Of a stretch of 64,000 nucleotides of DNA, positions 48,538 to 59,045 are shown in pieces (the first letter of the stretch is position 1; each line of letters begins with the position of its first letter). The position numbers and the translations under genes are program-made. The DNA is from Burkholderia cenocepacia (GTDB lineage Bacteria; Pseudomonadota; Gammaproteobacteria; Burkholderiales; Burkholderiaceae). The notes beneath the pieces were generated by a model. It had not been told where the DNA came from. It searched no databases and saw only the letters and a program-made list of their open reading frames with translations. Where the stretch lies: NCBI RefSeq assembly GCF_014211915.1, contig NZ_CP060041.1, positions 186,001-250,000 of the forward strand, read 5' to 3'.

Positions 48538-49494
48538 ATGAAACTCGGCTCTCGCCTGCTCGTCGCCGCAGGCTTCGCGATCGCCGGCCTCGCCGGCCAC
48601 GCGCCGGCCCACGCGGCCGACCTGCCCGCGGTCAACCTCGGCATGACCAGTTTCCTCGACGGGATGCCGCCGGCCGGCGCCGGCTGGTACGGCACGCAAT
48701 ACCTGCAGTACTACACGGCCGGCCGCGTCAACGACAATGCGGGCAACAAGGTCGGGTTGCCGAAGCAGGACATCGACCTGTTCGCCGGCTTGAGCCAGCT
48801 CGTCTATCAGTCGCCGCTGACGTTCGCGGGCATGCATCCGGGCCTCGACGTGATCCTGCCGTGGATTGCGTCCGCGCGCACCGACGACGGCATCGGCAAC
48901 GTCGCGCTGAATGCGCACGCCGGCTTCGGCGATCTGCTGATCGGCCCGTTCATCCAGTTCGACCCGGTGATGGGCACGCAGGGCCCGCGCTTCGCGCAGC
49001 GCGTCGAATTCCAGTTCATCGTGCCGACCGGCGCGTACGATCCGTCGCGCGCGATCAATCCCGGCAGCCATTTCTGGTCGTTCGATCCGTACTGGGCCGC
49101 GACGCTGTGGCTCACGCCGAAATGGACCGTGTCGTGGCGGCTGCACTATCTGTGGAACGCGACCAACCATCAGCCGGCCACGGCACTCGGCCCCGACGTG
49201 ACGTCGACGCAGGCCGGCCAGGCGCTCCACGTGAACTTCGCGACCGAGTACGAAGTGCGGCCCGGCCTGCGGCTGGGGCTCAACGGCTACTGGCTGCGCC
49301 AGACCACCGACATGAAGGCCAACGGGCAGGACGTGCCGGGTACGCGCGAGGCCGTGTTCGCGATCGGGCCGGGGGCGATGGTCAGCTTCTCGCCGCACGA
49401 TCACCTGCTGTTCAACGCGTACTTCGAGACCTATGCGCGCAACCGGCCGCAGGGCACGCGGATGGTGCTGCGCTACGTGCATCACTTCCAGTGA
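48538..49494 (+). CDS. Outer-membrane channel, phenol-degradation meta-pathway (SphA-like) family
   Basis: A 318-aa exported protein. A signal peptide (ends AHA-ADLPAVNLGMTSFL) is followed by a beta-rich chain matching the Phenol_MetA_deg family of aromatic-uptake outer-membrane channels, ending RYVHHFQ. A perfect AGGAGGT lies 7 nt before ATG 48538. It is the last gene of the operon, 36 bp after the reductase. It probably admits the hydrophobic aromatic substrate. Confidence 0.85.
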   Translation: MKLGSRLLVAAGFAIAGLAGHAPAHAADLPAVNLGMTSFLDGMPPAGAGWYGTQYLQYYTAGRVNDNAGNKVGLPKQDIDLFAGLSQLVYQSPLTFAGMHPGLDVILPWIASARTDDGIGNVALNAHAGFGDLLIGPFIQFDPVMGTQGPRFAQRVEFQFIVPTGAYDPSRAINPGSHFWSFDPYWAATLWLTPKWTVSWRLHYLWNATNHQPATALGPDVTSTQAGQALHVNFATEYEVRPGLRLGLNGYWLRQTTDMKANGQDVPGTREAVFAIGPGAMVSFSPHDHLLFNAYFETYARNRPQGTRMVLRYVHHFQ

Positions 49495-49693
49495 CGCGCG
49501 GCGCGCCGGCGCCCCGCCACGGGGCACCGCCGCTTCAACGGGTTAGCAGTAGGGGGCAGCCGTGAAGGCGGTGGACTACGGCTTGTTCCATGGCCGACCA
49601 TGGGTCCAGGATGCATTGACGCCGCTATGGTCGACCTGTCTCGCGGCGCCGCCTGGGGAGGGAGCCTCCATGAAGCCTGTTGCCGTGCCGGCC

Positions 49694-49738
49694 GCCGGAT
49701 GGCCACCGCGTGGCCCCGGGGCCGGCACATCCGGCCTT
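49694..49738 (+). terminator. Compound hairpin between convergent operons
   Basis: An outer 8-bp stem, GCCGGATG (49694-49701) with CATCCGGC (49728-49735), encloses an inner stem GGCCAC-CGC-GTGGCC. It is followed by CTTTAT on the plus strand. It lies in the 278-bp gap between the plus-strand channel gene and minus-strand tadC. A smaller stem, GCCCCG-CCA-CGGGGC, is at 49511-49525. Confidence 0.45.
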
Positions 49739-49772
49739 TATCGATGCGCGTGCAGCCGCATCCGCGCGCCGC

Positions 49773-50747
49773 TCACGGCGCGACGCCAACGAACGTCGGC
49801 AGCAGCACGCGATAGACGTGAATCATCGCCGGGCCGAGCAGCACCATCATCAGCGCGGGAAAGATGCAGAAGATCAGCGGAAACAGCAGCTTCAGCGCGA
49901 TCTTCGCCGCGCGTTCCTCCGCGCGCATCCGGCGCCGCGTGCGCAGCATGTCCGACAGCACGCGCAGCGATTCGCTGATGCTCGTGCCGAACCGGTCGGC
50001 CTGGATCAGCATCGCGCAGAACGATTCGATGTCCTCCACGCCGGTGCGCAGCGCGAGATTGCGCAGCGCCGTCTCCTTCGTGAAACCGGAGCGCATCTCG
50101 AGCAGCAGCAGGTCGAGTTCGCTCGCGACCACCTCGCTGCGAAACCGCAGCTCCTCGCTCACCTTCATCAGCGCCGCGTCGAGCCCGAGGCCGGCTTCGA
50201 CGCACACCGTCAGCAGGTCGAGCGCGTCCGGAAAATCCTCGAAGATCTTCCGCTGGCGCACCTTGACCCGCTGCGACAGCACGATGTTCGGAATGTAATA
50301 GCCGATGCCGGCGAGCGCGACGAGGATCAGCGACAGCAGCGCACGCTCGTCGCCGAGCGACGTGGTGATCAGCGCCAGCAGCGCGGCGCACGGCAGGCCG
50401 AGCGCGAGCATCGTCTTCGCGGTGAAGTACACCGCGGCCGCGCTCTGGTTGCGCCATCCGGCATTCATCAGCCGGATGCGCAACGGCGAATTCTCCCAGC
50501 CCTCCTTCGGCACCGACAGCTTCGAGATCGGGCTGGACAGCTCGACCAGCTTCGCGACCCAGCGCGACGCCATGTCGTCGCCGTCTCCCGGGCCGGCGAC
50601 GCCGCCCGCCCCGGTCCCGCCGGCCTGCTGGAGCCGGCGCTGGATGCCGCGCGGCGAGAACAGCAGCATCGCGACGAGCACGCCGCCGGCCACGAAGATG
50701 AACAAGCCGCCCAGCATCACGGCCTGGACCACGCTCAGGTTTTGCAT
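49773..50747 (-). CDS. tadC: Tad pilus inner-membrane platform protein TadC
   Basis: A 324-aa type II secretion F-domain protein. An N-terminal span (VMLGGLFIFVAGGVLVAMLL) is followed by the F domain with FEDFPDALDLLTVCVEAGLG and LADVLRTRRRMRAEERAAKI-like helices (here LSDMLRTRRRMRAEERAAK), then two C-terminal spans. With TadB it forms the membrane platform for the TadA motor. It is the last gene of the minus-strand Tad run in this window; no TadD-like TPR gene follows it. Confidence 0.92.
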   Translation of the reverse strand: MQNLSVVQAVMLGGLFIFVAGGVLVAMLLFSPRGIQRRLQQAGGTGAGGVAGPGDGDDMASRWVAKLVELSSPISKLSVPKEGWENSPLRIRLMNAGWRNQSAAAVYFTAKTMLALGLPCAALLALITTSLGDERALLSLILVALAGIGYYIPNIVLSQRVKVRQRKIFEDFPDALDLLTVCVEAGLGLDAALMKVSEELRFRSEVVASELDLLLLEMRSGFTKETALRNLALRTGVEDIESFCAMLIQADRFGTSISESLRVLSDMLRTRRRMRAEERAAKIALKLLFPLIFCIFPALMMVLLGPAMIHVYRVLLPTFVGVAP

Positions 50748-50783
50748 GACAACCTCGCAACGGTTCGTTATTCGGCTCGCGCG

Positions 50784-51761
50784 TCAGACGCGAATGCGCA
50801 CGATACGGCGGATCCAGAACAGGCCGAACAGCATCGACACCAGCATCGTGCCGACCATCCGGATCCCCGCCGGGTCCTCCCAGAGCACCGACAGGAATTC
50901 GCGGTTCAGCAGCGCCATCACCGCCGCGGTGCCGAACGGCAAGAGCCCGAGAATCCACGCCGACAGCCGCCCTTCCGCCGACAGCACGCGCACCTTGTCG
51001 AACAGCTTGAAGCGCTCGCGGATCAGCCCGGCGATGCTCTCGAGCAATTCGGCCAGGTTGCCGCCCGTCTCGCGCTGGATAAGCACCGCGATCACGAAGT
51101 AGCGCAGGTCCTGCACCGGCACGCGCGTCGCGAGATTCGTCAGCGCGTCGTGCAGCGACACGCCGTAGTTGACCTCGTCGAACGTGACGCGGAATTCGCC
51201 GCCCATCGGCTCGGAAAACTCGTCGCCGACCATCCCGAGCGTGCTCGTGAACGAATGGCCGGAACGCAGCGCGCGCGCGATCATGTCGCAGATGTCCGGC
51301 AACTGCCGCTCGAGCTTGCGCATCCGCTTGGCGCGGCAGCGCAGCACGTACGTCATCGGCAGCCACCCGGCGACCAGCGCCACCGGCACCGCGGCGAGTT
51401 GCGGCAAGCGGGCGAAACTCGCCACGAACCACGCGAGGGCCGCGAACGTCGCACTGAGCGTGATCAGCTTCGGCAGCGTCCAGTCGAGGCCCGACTGCTG
51501 GATCACGAGATCGAGCGCATGCACGCGCGGCAGGCGCAGCAGCAGCCGGTCGAACGGCTTCGACTCGTCGAGCATGCGCTTCTTCAGGATCGACAGCCGC
51601 TCCTGCTGGACGTTGCCGCCGGCCGACATCGCGCGAATGCGCGATTCGATCCGGCGCGCGGCGGCGCCGTGCCGCGCGTTCCACCATTGATAGATGCCCT
51701 CGATCGACAGCACGACCGCGACGAAGGTAAGAATCACAAAACCGTAAAAGATCGCATTCAT
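50784..51761 (-). CDS. tadB: Tad pilus inner-membrane platform protein TadB
   Basis: A 325-aa type II secretion F-domain protein. It has an N-terminal span (FYGFVILTFVAVVLSIEGIY), the F domain with LPDICDMIARALRSGHSFTS and IQRETGGNLAELLESIAGLI, and C-terminal spans ending MLFGLFWIRRIVRIRV. ATG 51761 has GGGGAGG upstream; a longer frame of seven residues is less likely. 33 bp separate it from TadA and 36 bp from TadC. Confidence 0.92.
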   Translation of the reverse strand: MNAIFYGFVILTFVAVVLSIEGIYQWWNARHGAAARRIESRIRAMSAGGNVQQERLSILKKRMLDESKPFDRLLLRLPRVHALDLVIQQSGLDWTLPKLITLSATFAALAWFVASFARLPQLAAVPVALVAGWLPMTYVLRCRAKRMRKLERQLPDICDMIARALRSGHSFTSTLGMVGDEFSEPMGGEFRVTFDEVNYGVSLHDALTNLATRVPVQDLRYFVIAVLIQRETGGNLAELLESIAGLIRERFKLFDKVRVLSAEGRLSAWILGLLPFGTAAVMALLNREFLSVLWEDPAGIRMVGTMLVSMLFGLFWIRRIVRIRV

Positions 51762-51794
51762 GAGGCCTCCCCGGCAGCGCACGGCGCCCTGGCG

Positions 51795-53159
<1,365 letters not shown>

Positions 53160-53177
53160 GATGGTTCCCCGAAAGAA

Positions 53178-54386
53178 TTACATCGACTTGAGCTTCGGCG
53201 TGGCCTTGCGGCCGAACAGCCGGGACATCAACGGTTCGCTGTGCGTCGCGCCGCGTCCCGCGCGCACTTCGCCGTCGACGAGTTGCTTCGCACAGCCCTG
53301 CAACGCCCGGACGACCGCCGAGCCGCGCGCGAGCCGCGACACCGGATGGCCCTGGTTGATCGCTTCGAGCACGGTGTCGGCGTCGTCCGGAATCGTGCAG
53401 GCCGCGTGCAGGCCGAGCACCTCCTCGAGCGCGGTGCGGGTCCGCTCGCTCGCGCGGGTCGTGCGGTTCACGATCAGCCGCAACTGGTCGGTCGAGTAGC
53501 CGAGCGACACGAGCATTTCCAGCAGCCGGCGGCCGGCGCGCACGTGCGGCATCGCGGGCTGCAGCACGATCTGGATCTGGTCGCTGCGATCGAGCGCGAC
53601 CATCGACAGCGGGTTGATGCCGACGCCGACGTCGAAGATCACGAAGTCGTAGCGCGGCGCGGCGACGCCGAGAATCCATTCGAGCGCGTCCTCGCGCATC
53701 TCGGCGGCCTTGACCGGGTCGCCGGCGCCCGCCAGCACGTGAAAGTTTTCCGTCACGTGCGCAACGCTCGCGTCGAGAAACGCGCCGTCGAGCCGCTCGA
53801 TCTGCGCGCACAGCTGCGGCAGCGTCGACGGCGGCGTTTCGTCGCTGACGAGGAATGCCGCGTCGGCGAACTGCTGGTTCAGGTCGATCAGCAGCACGCG
53901 GCGCTTGAAGCCCTCCGCGATCTCGAACGCGATGTTGCCGGCCGCGAAGCTCGTGCCGACCCCGCCCTTGCACGACATGAACGACACGATCCGCGTGTCG
54001 TCGGTATCGCGCCGCGTGCTTTGCGCCGCCGCCCGCCCGAGCGCGTTGCCGAGCGCCTGCGGATCGAGCGGCCACTGCAGCACGTCGCGGGCACCCGCGC
54101 GCATCGCGTCGAGCAGCACGTGCGGCGATGCGTCGGCCGTCACGAGGATGCAGGTCAGGCCCGCATGCGCGCGGCAGATGCGCTCGATCGCCGACAGCTC
54201 GGACGGCTCGAGCGACGTGCCGTCGATCAGCAGGATGTCGAACGCATCGAGCCCGTCGGTGCGATGCTCGATCTGCGACGGGCGGCCGGTGGCGCGCGTC
54301 GTGCGATAGCGTCCGCAGTCGGCCACGAGACGCGCGATCTGCGTGAGCCGCGCGGTATCGTCGGAAGCTACGAGGATGTTGATCAT
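53178..54386 (-). CDS. tadZ: Tad pilus localisation ATPase TadZ/CpaE
   Basis: A 402-aa protein. The N-terminal 120 residues form a receiver-like domain (INILVASDDTARLTQI; DILLIDGTSL). The C-terminal part is a ParA/MinD-like ATPase. Its deviant Walker motif reads SCKGGVGTSFAAGN: the first Lys is kept but the second (usually GKT) is Thr-Ser, a deviation also common in CpaE/TadZ. It localises the Tad machine at the pole. It precedes tadA directly. Confidence 0.9.
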   Translation of the reverse strand: MINILVASDDTARLTQIARLVADCGRYRTTRATGRPSQIEHRTDGLDAFDILLIDGTSLEPSELSAIERICRAHAGLTCILVTADASPHVLLDAMRAGARDVLQWPLDPQALGNALGRAAAQSTRRDTDDTRIVSFMSCKGGVGTSFAAGNIAFEIAEGFKRRVLLIDLNQQFADAAFLVSDETPPSTLPQLCAQIERLDGAFLDASVAHVTENFHVLAGAGDPVKAAEMREDALEWILGVAAPRYDFVIFDVGVGINPLSMVALDRSDQIQIVLQPAMPHVRAGRRLLEMLVSLGYSTDQLRLIVNRTTRASERTRTALEEVLGLHAACTIPDDADTVLEAINQGHPVSRLARGSAVVRALQGCAKQLVDGEVRAGRGATHSEPLMSRLFGRKATPKLKSM

Positions 54387-54408
54387 GTCGTGTGCCTCGT
54401 CATTTCGA

Positions 54409-54852
54409 TTAGTTGCAGGCGGAGCCGCCCGTCGCGGAATTCAGGCTTTCGCGCGGCAGCGTCGTCGTGAACGGCGGCATCCTGACCGTGACGTTCATGA
54501 ACGGGATCATGGTCTTGACGGTGACGTTCGTGACGCTCACCGTCACGAACGAGCACGTGTTCACGTCGCAGCTCGACGGCGTGTAGTTGACCGACACGTT
54601 CGCGCTCGACAGCAGCGGCAGCAGCGATCGCACGCGCTTCACGACACCCGCGGCGTTCACGTCGCAGACCACCGCGGTGCGCGCGCCGAGACGCACGGCC
54701 TCGCTCGCGGTGTTCCAGTAGAACAGCACGCGGCCGAACTCGAAGATGCCGATCAGCAGCATGATCAGCACCGACGCGATCAGCGCGAATTCGACGATCG
54801 CCACGCCGCGCTGCGCGCGCCGGCGGGACAGCGGAAAATGGCGCGCGTTCAT
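54409..54852 (-). CDS. TadE/TadF-like pseudopilin
   Basis: A 147-aa protein with basic N-terminus RRRAQRGVAIVEFALIASVL, the cleavable type IV-like segment of TadE/TadF pseudopilins (G-V with Glu at +5), one membrane helix and a Cys-containing periplasmic domain (CDVNAAG, SSCDVNTCS). Its ATG overlaps the stop of the upstream TadE gene by 4 bp. It probably corresponds to TadF. Confidence 0.85.
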   Translation of the reverse strand: MNARHFPLSRRRAQRGVAIVEFALIASVLIMLLIGIFEFGRVLFYWNTASEAVRLGARTAVVCDVNAAGVVKRVRSLLPLLSSANVSVNYTPSSCDVNTCSFVTVSVTNVTVKTMIPFMNVTVRMPPFTTTLPRESLNSATGGSACN

Positions 54853-55382
54853 GACACCTGCCTCATCACGGTGACGATGTTGCCGAAGGTGATCGACGGC
54901 AGCCACGGGTACGCGGGGATCGGCTGGTACTGGTAGCCCGAGATCTTCACTTCGACGACGTTGATCGCGCCCGTGGCCGTGCCGCTCGCCGCGTTGTTGT
55001 TCGAATCGTAGGTCGGCAGGTTCGCGAACTGCGCCGGGTCGGACGCATCGCTGCAGCCGGTCGTGCGCTGCGCGTCGCAGATCGTGACCATCGACGTCGT
55101 GAGCCCGGGCACCAGCTCGGTGCCCGACGAGCCGCACGTCGTGTTGCCGTACACGACGAGGCACTGCGCCTGCGACACCGGATACGCGCTGTCGGTCGGC
55201 AGCCAGACCGACAGGTAGCGTGCCGCGTCGCGCGTGGCCTTGGTCAGCGTCTCGTACTGGTAGATCGCGCGACCGAACTCGGCCACGCCCGTCGCGAGCA
55301 TGATCATCGGCATCAGCACGAGCGCGAACTCGACGGCGACGACGCCACGGGTGCGCGAACGACGAATCGGCGGCTTCTTCAT
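54849..55382 (-). CDS. tadE: TadE-like pseudopilin
   Basis: A 177-aa protein with N-terminus RSRTRGVVAVEFALVLMPMI, the TadE prepilin-like segment with Glu at +5, followed by a helix and AEFGRAIYQYETLTKATRDAARYLS, the TadE domain core. Start ATG 55382 follows GGAGA in the gap. It is 13 bp after TadG and overlaps the next pseudopilin by 4 bp. It is processed by TadV and required for pilus formation in the family. Confidence 0.88.
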   Translation of the reverse strand: MKKPPIRRSRTRGVVAVEFALVLMPMIMLATGVAEFGRAIYQYETLTKATRDAARYLSVWLPTDSAYPVSQAQCLVVYGNTTCGSSGTELVPGLTTSMVTICDAQRTTGCSDASDPAQFANLPTYDSNNNAASGTATGAINVVEVKISGYQYQPIPAYPWLPSITFGNIVTVMRQVS

Positions 55383-55395
55383 GATCGTCTCTCCG

Positions 55396-56667
55396 CTATT
55401 GAACGAGCATCGGCACCTGGGTGCCCGACGCACTGCCGCTGCCGGGCAAGCCATGCGTCGCGCACGGGTTGTTGCCCGAGACCGACGAGCCGAGGTATTC
55501 GAGGTGCGCGACGACGGCGCCGCTGCCGGCGCTGAACGGGAGCGGATCGAGCATCAGCACGCAATCCCATTGCGTGACGTGCACCTTGCCGCTGCTGCCC
55601 TTCAGCGTCGAACAGTCGCCTTCCGGCGCGAGCGCGAGGCGCCGGTCGCTGCCGTACGTCGAGTAGTTGCTCGCCGTCGCCGTGCCGTTGGTGGCGATGC
55701 CGCTGCCCGACGGCGGCGCGCCGTCGCCCTGATAAGGCTTGAAGCTCGCGCGGTCGGCCACGAACTGCGTGTATGCGTCACCCTTGATGCCCGCCGTTCC
55801 GGGCGGCCCGTAGTCCGGCCCGACGTATGCGTAGCCGGTGAAATCGGGCTGGCCGCTCGAACCGTTCGCGCCGTTCGTATAGATGCCGAAACGCGTATTC
55901 CACGCCCGCTGCGACGCCGACTTCATGCCCGTGGTGGCCAGATCGGGCGGGCTCGTGATGTTGCAGGTATTGCCCGACAGCTCGCTCGCGAGCGTCGTCT
56001 CGTTCGTCGAGCCGTCGAGCGCCGCCCAGCCGAAGTTGCCGGGCCCGTAGGTCGACGACGACCCGGACGGCGACGAGATCCAGTCGCCGACCTTGTAGGC
56101 CGGATCGGACGGGCCACGGCACACGAACACGGGGATCGCGCAGGTGGTCTGGCCGCCGCCGACGGTCGCGATCGCGCTCGCCGACACTTCCGCCGCATTC
56201 GCGAGCTTCGTGCCCGGCAACACGTTCAGCACCTCGATGAACCAGTGCGCGATGTTGCTCAGCGTCGCGGTGCACTGCACGTACTTGATGTTCGCCGGCG
56301 TCGTGACCGCGTTCTTGGTCAGGAACGGGTTGGTCAGCGAATCGCTGAACGTGACGTTCGCGTTCGTCGACATCTGTACCGACTTCTTCTGGAAAAACAC
56401 GAAATTCAGATGGCCGGCGGCGATGCCGTCGGCCTCGGCCACCGACAGGCTGATCGCCGACGTCAGGTCGCGCGCGGCGGACAGCGCGCAGGCATCGGCG
56501 CTGTTCTGCAGTTCGCTGCGCGTGACGTACAGCTTGCCGAGATCCAGCGCCAGCCCGACGAACCCGATCATCACCGCCAGTGCGAGACCGACGATGATCG
56601 CGACGGCACCGCGCTGGCGGTGCAGGCTGCGACGCGTGACTTTCGGATAGCGGGCTGCGCGGTTCAT
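55396..56667 (-). CDS. tadG: Tad pilus protein TadG
   Basis: A 423-aa protein. The N-terminal RQRGAVAIIVGLALAVMIGF, then GLALDLGKLYVTRSELQNSA and DACALSAARDL, is the TadG/TadE-like N-terminal region with one membrane span. The rest is a large Cys-bearing periplasmic part. It shows no intact von Willebrand A motif. It sits between the small lipoprotein and TadE. Its role in the Tad system is structural and poorly defined. Confidence 0.87.
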   Translation of the reverse strand: MNRAARYPKVTRRSLHRQRGAVAIIVGLALAVMIGFVGLALDLGKLYVTRSELQNSADACALSAARDLTSAISLSVAEADGIAAGHLNFVFFQKKSVQMSTNANVTFSDSLTNPFLTKNAVTTPANIKYVQCTATLSNIAHWFIEVLNVLPGTKLANAAEVSASAIATVGGGQTTCAIPVFVCRGPSDPAYKVGDWISSPSGSSSTYGPGNFGWAALDGSTNETTLASELSGNTCNITSPPDLATTGMKSASQRAWNTRFGIYTNGANGSSGQPDFTGYAYVGPDYGPPGTAGIKGDAYTQFVADRASFKPYQGDGAPPSGSGIATNGTATASNYSTYGSDRRLALAPEGDCSTLKGSSGKVHVTQWDCVLMLDPLPFSAGSGAVVAHLEYLGSSVSGNNPCATHGLPGSGSASGTQVPMLVQ

Positions 56668-56692
56668 GGCGTTCTCCCTGAGCGTGCCGTCG

Positions 56693-56989
56693 TTACTGGG
56701 TGGACTTGCCGATGCCGATCACGAACGCATTGGTGGGCGGCTGGACCTGCTTGAACGACTTGTCGTAGTTATCGAGCGCAGATGCGGCGGCGCTGCCGTC
56801 GACCCCCGATGCCGACACCGGACGTTCGCCGGCATGCGGATCGATGATCTGGGCGTGCATCACGGTGCGGACCGAGTCGCCGAAGCGGCTGTCCCATACC
56901 GGGGTCGACGACATGCAGCCGGCAAGCGCGAACGCGAGCGGGGCGGCGAGCGCCGCGCGGCGCACGAATACGAGGTAGGCGGATTTCAT
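56693..56989 (-). CDS. Small lipoprotein of the Tad locus
   Basis: A 98-aa lipoprotein with signal MKSAYLVFVRRAALAAPLAF and lipobox LAGC (Cys25). The mature part is short and hydrophilic (DSRFGDSVRTVMHAQIIDPH; NAFVIGIGKSTQ). It lies between the RcpA secretin and TadG, where other Tad loci encode RcpB/CpaD or a pilotin. It may help secretin assembly; no direct evidence. Confidence 0.8.
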   Translation of the reverse strand: MKSAYLVFVRRAALAAPLAFALAGCMSSTPVWDSRFGDSVRTVMHAQIIDPHAGERPVSASGVDGSAAASALDNYDKSFKQVQPPTNAFVIGIGKSTQ

Positions 56990-57009
56990 GAGCTTCCCCT
57001 TGGACGGTT

Positions 57010-58941
57010 TCAACGATCGGTGGACTGGGGTTCCGCGGCGGCGCGCGCAACCTGCGCTTTCGGCGCCGCCGCGCTCCGGTGCTTCGGTCGCGCCGCCGGC
57101 GGGGCCGACGGTTCGGGGCCGGCGGCCGCGAGGCGCGCGGCGGCGGCTTCGATGCGCGCGACACGCGCCGCGGTGGCCGCGTCGGACTGCGGGGCGGCGG
57201 CCGCGACCGGCGCCGGCGCCTTCGGCGGCTCGGCCGGCACCGGCGGCTGCACGTCGGCGTCTTGCGGCGCGCGCGGTGCGGGCAACGCGGCCGGCGCGAC
57301 CGGTGCTTCCGACTTCGGCGCCGGAGCAGGTGCCGGCGCCTGGGCCGGCGTCTGCGGCGCGGCGGCTGCGCCGTTCGCGGGTTGCATCGGCTGCGCGCCC
57401 GCCTTGCGCACGCCGCCACGGCCTTCCATGTTGCCGGTCGCAAAGACGTCGACTTCGTTCGGCTTCGAGAAGCTGTCGGTCGGCAGCGCGACGTCCGCGG
57501 TCTGCAGCGGCTTCACCAGGTGCGGCGTGATCAGGAAGATCAGCTCGGTGCGATCCTGCTGGAACGACGTGCTGCGGAACAGCGCGCCGAGCACCGGCAC
57601 TTCGCCGACGCCGGGAATCGCCTTCAGCGCGCCGCTCGCGTTGTCCTTGATCAGCCCGCCGATCGCGAACGATTCGCCGTCGCTCATCTGCACCGTCGTC
57701 GACGCTCGCCGTGTCGTGATCAGCGGCAGGATCGACGTGCCGCCGATGTTGGACGCGCTCAGCGTGACGCCCGTCTGCGACAGTTCCGACACTTCCGGCG
57801 CGACCTTCAGGCTGATCCGGCCGTTGGCCAGCACCGTCGGCGTGAACTTCAGCGCGACGCCGAATTCCTCTTCCTGCAGCGTGATCGACGAGACGCCATT
57901 GCTGCCGCTCTGCGGGATCGGGATGAAGATCTTGCCGCCCGCGAGGAACGTCGCTTCCTGGCCGCTGATCGTCACGAGGTTCGGCTCCGCGAGGATCTTG
58001 ACGAGGTTGTCGGTGTTCTGCGCGTCGGCCGCGATGCTGAACGGCTTGTTGTTCGCCTTGTTGAACACGGCGCCGCTCGCGACGCCCGCGAGCAGGTTGC
58101 TGACCAGCGCGCCGCTCCACGAACCGAAGCCGCCCTGGATGTTGAACGCGCTGCCCATCTGGTTGATCAGCGTCTTCGACACCTCGGCCACCTTCACCTC
58201 GAGCATTACCTGCTGCGGCGACGTGACGTTCAGCATGTTGAGCACGCCGCCGCCCTGCTTGCCGCCACCCGCATCGCCCGCGCTGTCGCCGTACGCATGG
58301 GCGATCTGCACGGCCTGCTGCGCGGCCTGCGAGCTCGACACGGTGCCGGCCAGCACGATCGTGCCGGCCGCGGTCGACACATGGATGTCGCGCTCGTTCG
58401 GCATCAGTTGCAGCAGCGACGCCTGCAGGCCGCCGGCGTCCGCGCCGACCGCGACGTCGATCACGCGGCATGCGCCGCTCCTGCCCTGCACGATCATGTT
58501 GGTCGTGCCGACCGCAAGCCCGAGGATGTACAGCGTCTGCGGCGACACCATCGTCGCCTGCGCGACGGCCGGGTTGCCGATCGTCCGATTGCGGACCGGC
58601 TCTGGCATCGGCACCAGCAGCGACTTGCCGAGCGGCACGGCGACGCTGGTCGATTCGCGCACGGCGCCGACGCAGTTCGGCCCGCGCAGCGGCCCCGCCG
58701 ACGCGGCGGGCGCGGCGGCCGGCACCGGCGCCATGCTGATCGTCATCTGCATCGGCCCCTTGCCGACCGCGGCCGGCGCGCTGGCGCCGCCCTTCGTCAG
58801 CACCGCCGACTCGATGCCTTCCTGCGCGAGCGCGCCATACACGGTCAGCCATCCCGAACAGAGGATCGCGGCCATCATCGTGCCCCGTGCGACGCGTGTG
58901 CGCAGCGGGCCGGTACCTGTGCGTTGCGGTTTGATCTTCAT
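57010..58941 (-). CDS. rcpA: Tad outer-membrane secretin RcpA (CpaC)
   Basis: A 643-aa secretin. Signal region (ARGTMMAAILCSGWLTVYGALA), N-terminal pilus domain with SLLVPMPEPVRNRTIGNPAV, a BON-like domain (NERDIHVSTAAGTIVLAGTV), and a secretin core ending SFAIGGLIKDNASGALKAIP, GVGEVPVLGALFRS and ELIFLITPHLVKPL. After the core a Pro/Ala-rich tail of about 140 residues (QPPVPAEPPKAPAPV) is added, which typical CpaC proteins lack. It forms the outer-membrane pore for the Flp pilus. 20 bp separate it from the lipoprotein gene. Confidence 0.92.
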   Translation of the reverse strand: MKIKPQRTGTGPLRTRVARGTMMAAILCSGWLTVYGALAQEGIESAVLTKGGASAPAAVGKGPMQMTISMAPVPAAAPAASAGPLRGPNCVGAVRESTSVAVPLGKSLLVPMPEPVRNRTIGNPAVAQATMVSPQTLYILGLAVGTTNMIVQGRSGACRVIDVAVGADAGGLQASLLQLMPNERDIHVSTAAGTIVLAGTVSSSQAAQQAVQIAHAYGDSAGDAGGGKQGGGVLNMLNVTSPQQVMLEVKVAEVSKTLINQMGSAFNIQGGFGSWSGALVSNLLAGVASGAVFNKANNKPFSIAADAQNTDNLVKILAEPNLVTISGQEATFLAGGKIFIPIPQSGSNGVSSITLQEEEFGVALKFTPTVLANGRISLKVAPEVSELSQTGVTLSASNIGGTSILPLITTRRASTTVQMSDGESFAIGGLIKDNASGALKAIPGVGEVPVLGALFRSTSFQQDRTELIFLITPHLVKPLQTADVALPTDSFSKPNEVDVFATGNMEGRGGVRKAGAQPMQPANGAAAAPQTPAQAPAPAPAPKSEAPVAPAALPAPRAPQDADVQPPVPAEPPKAPAPVAAAAPQSDAATAARVARIEAAAARLAAAGPEPSAPPAARPKHRSAAAPKAQVARAAAEPQSTDR

Positions 58942-59045
58942 TTCGTCTGATCCCCCGAGAGACCGGCGCCGTGCCGGTTATCGACTTCCAAGGCCGCCGC
59001 GCGATGACGGCGGCCGGTTTGTTGGTCTGGCTATAGGCATTCGTT

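Noticed and set aside
49588..49610. CCATGG palindrome pair downstream of the outer-membrane channel as an operator
   Set aside because: It lies between convergent gene ends, where an operator has no promoter to serve.
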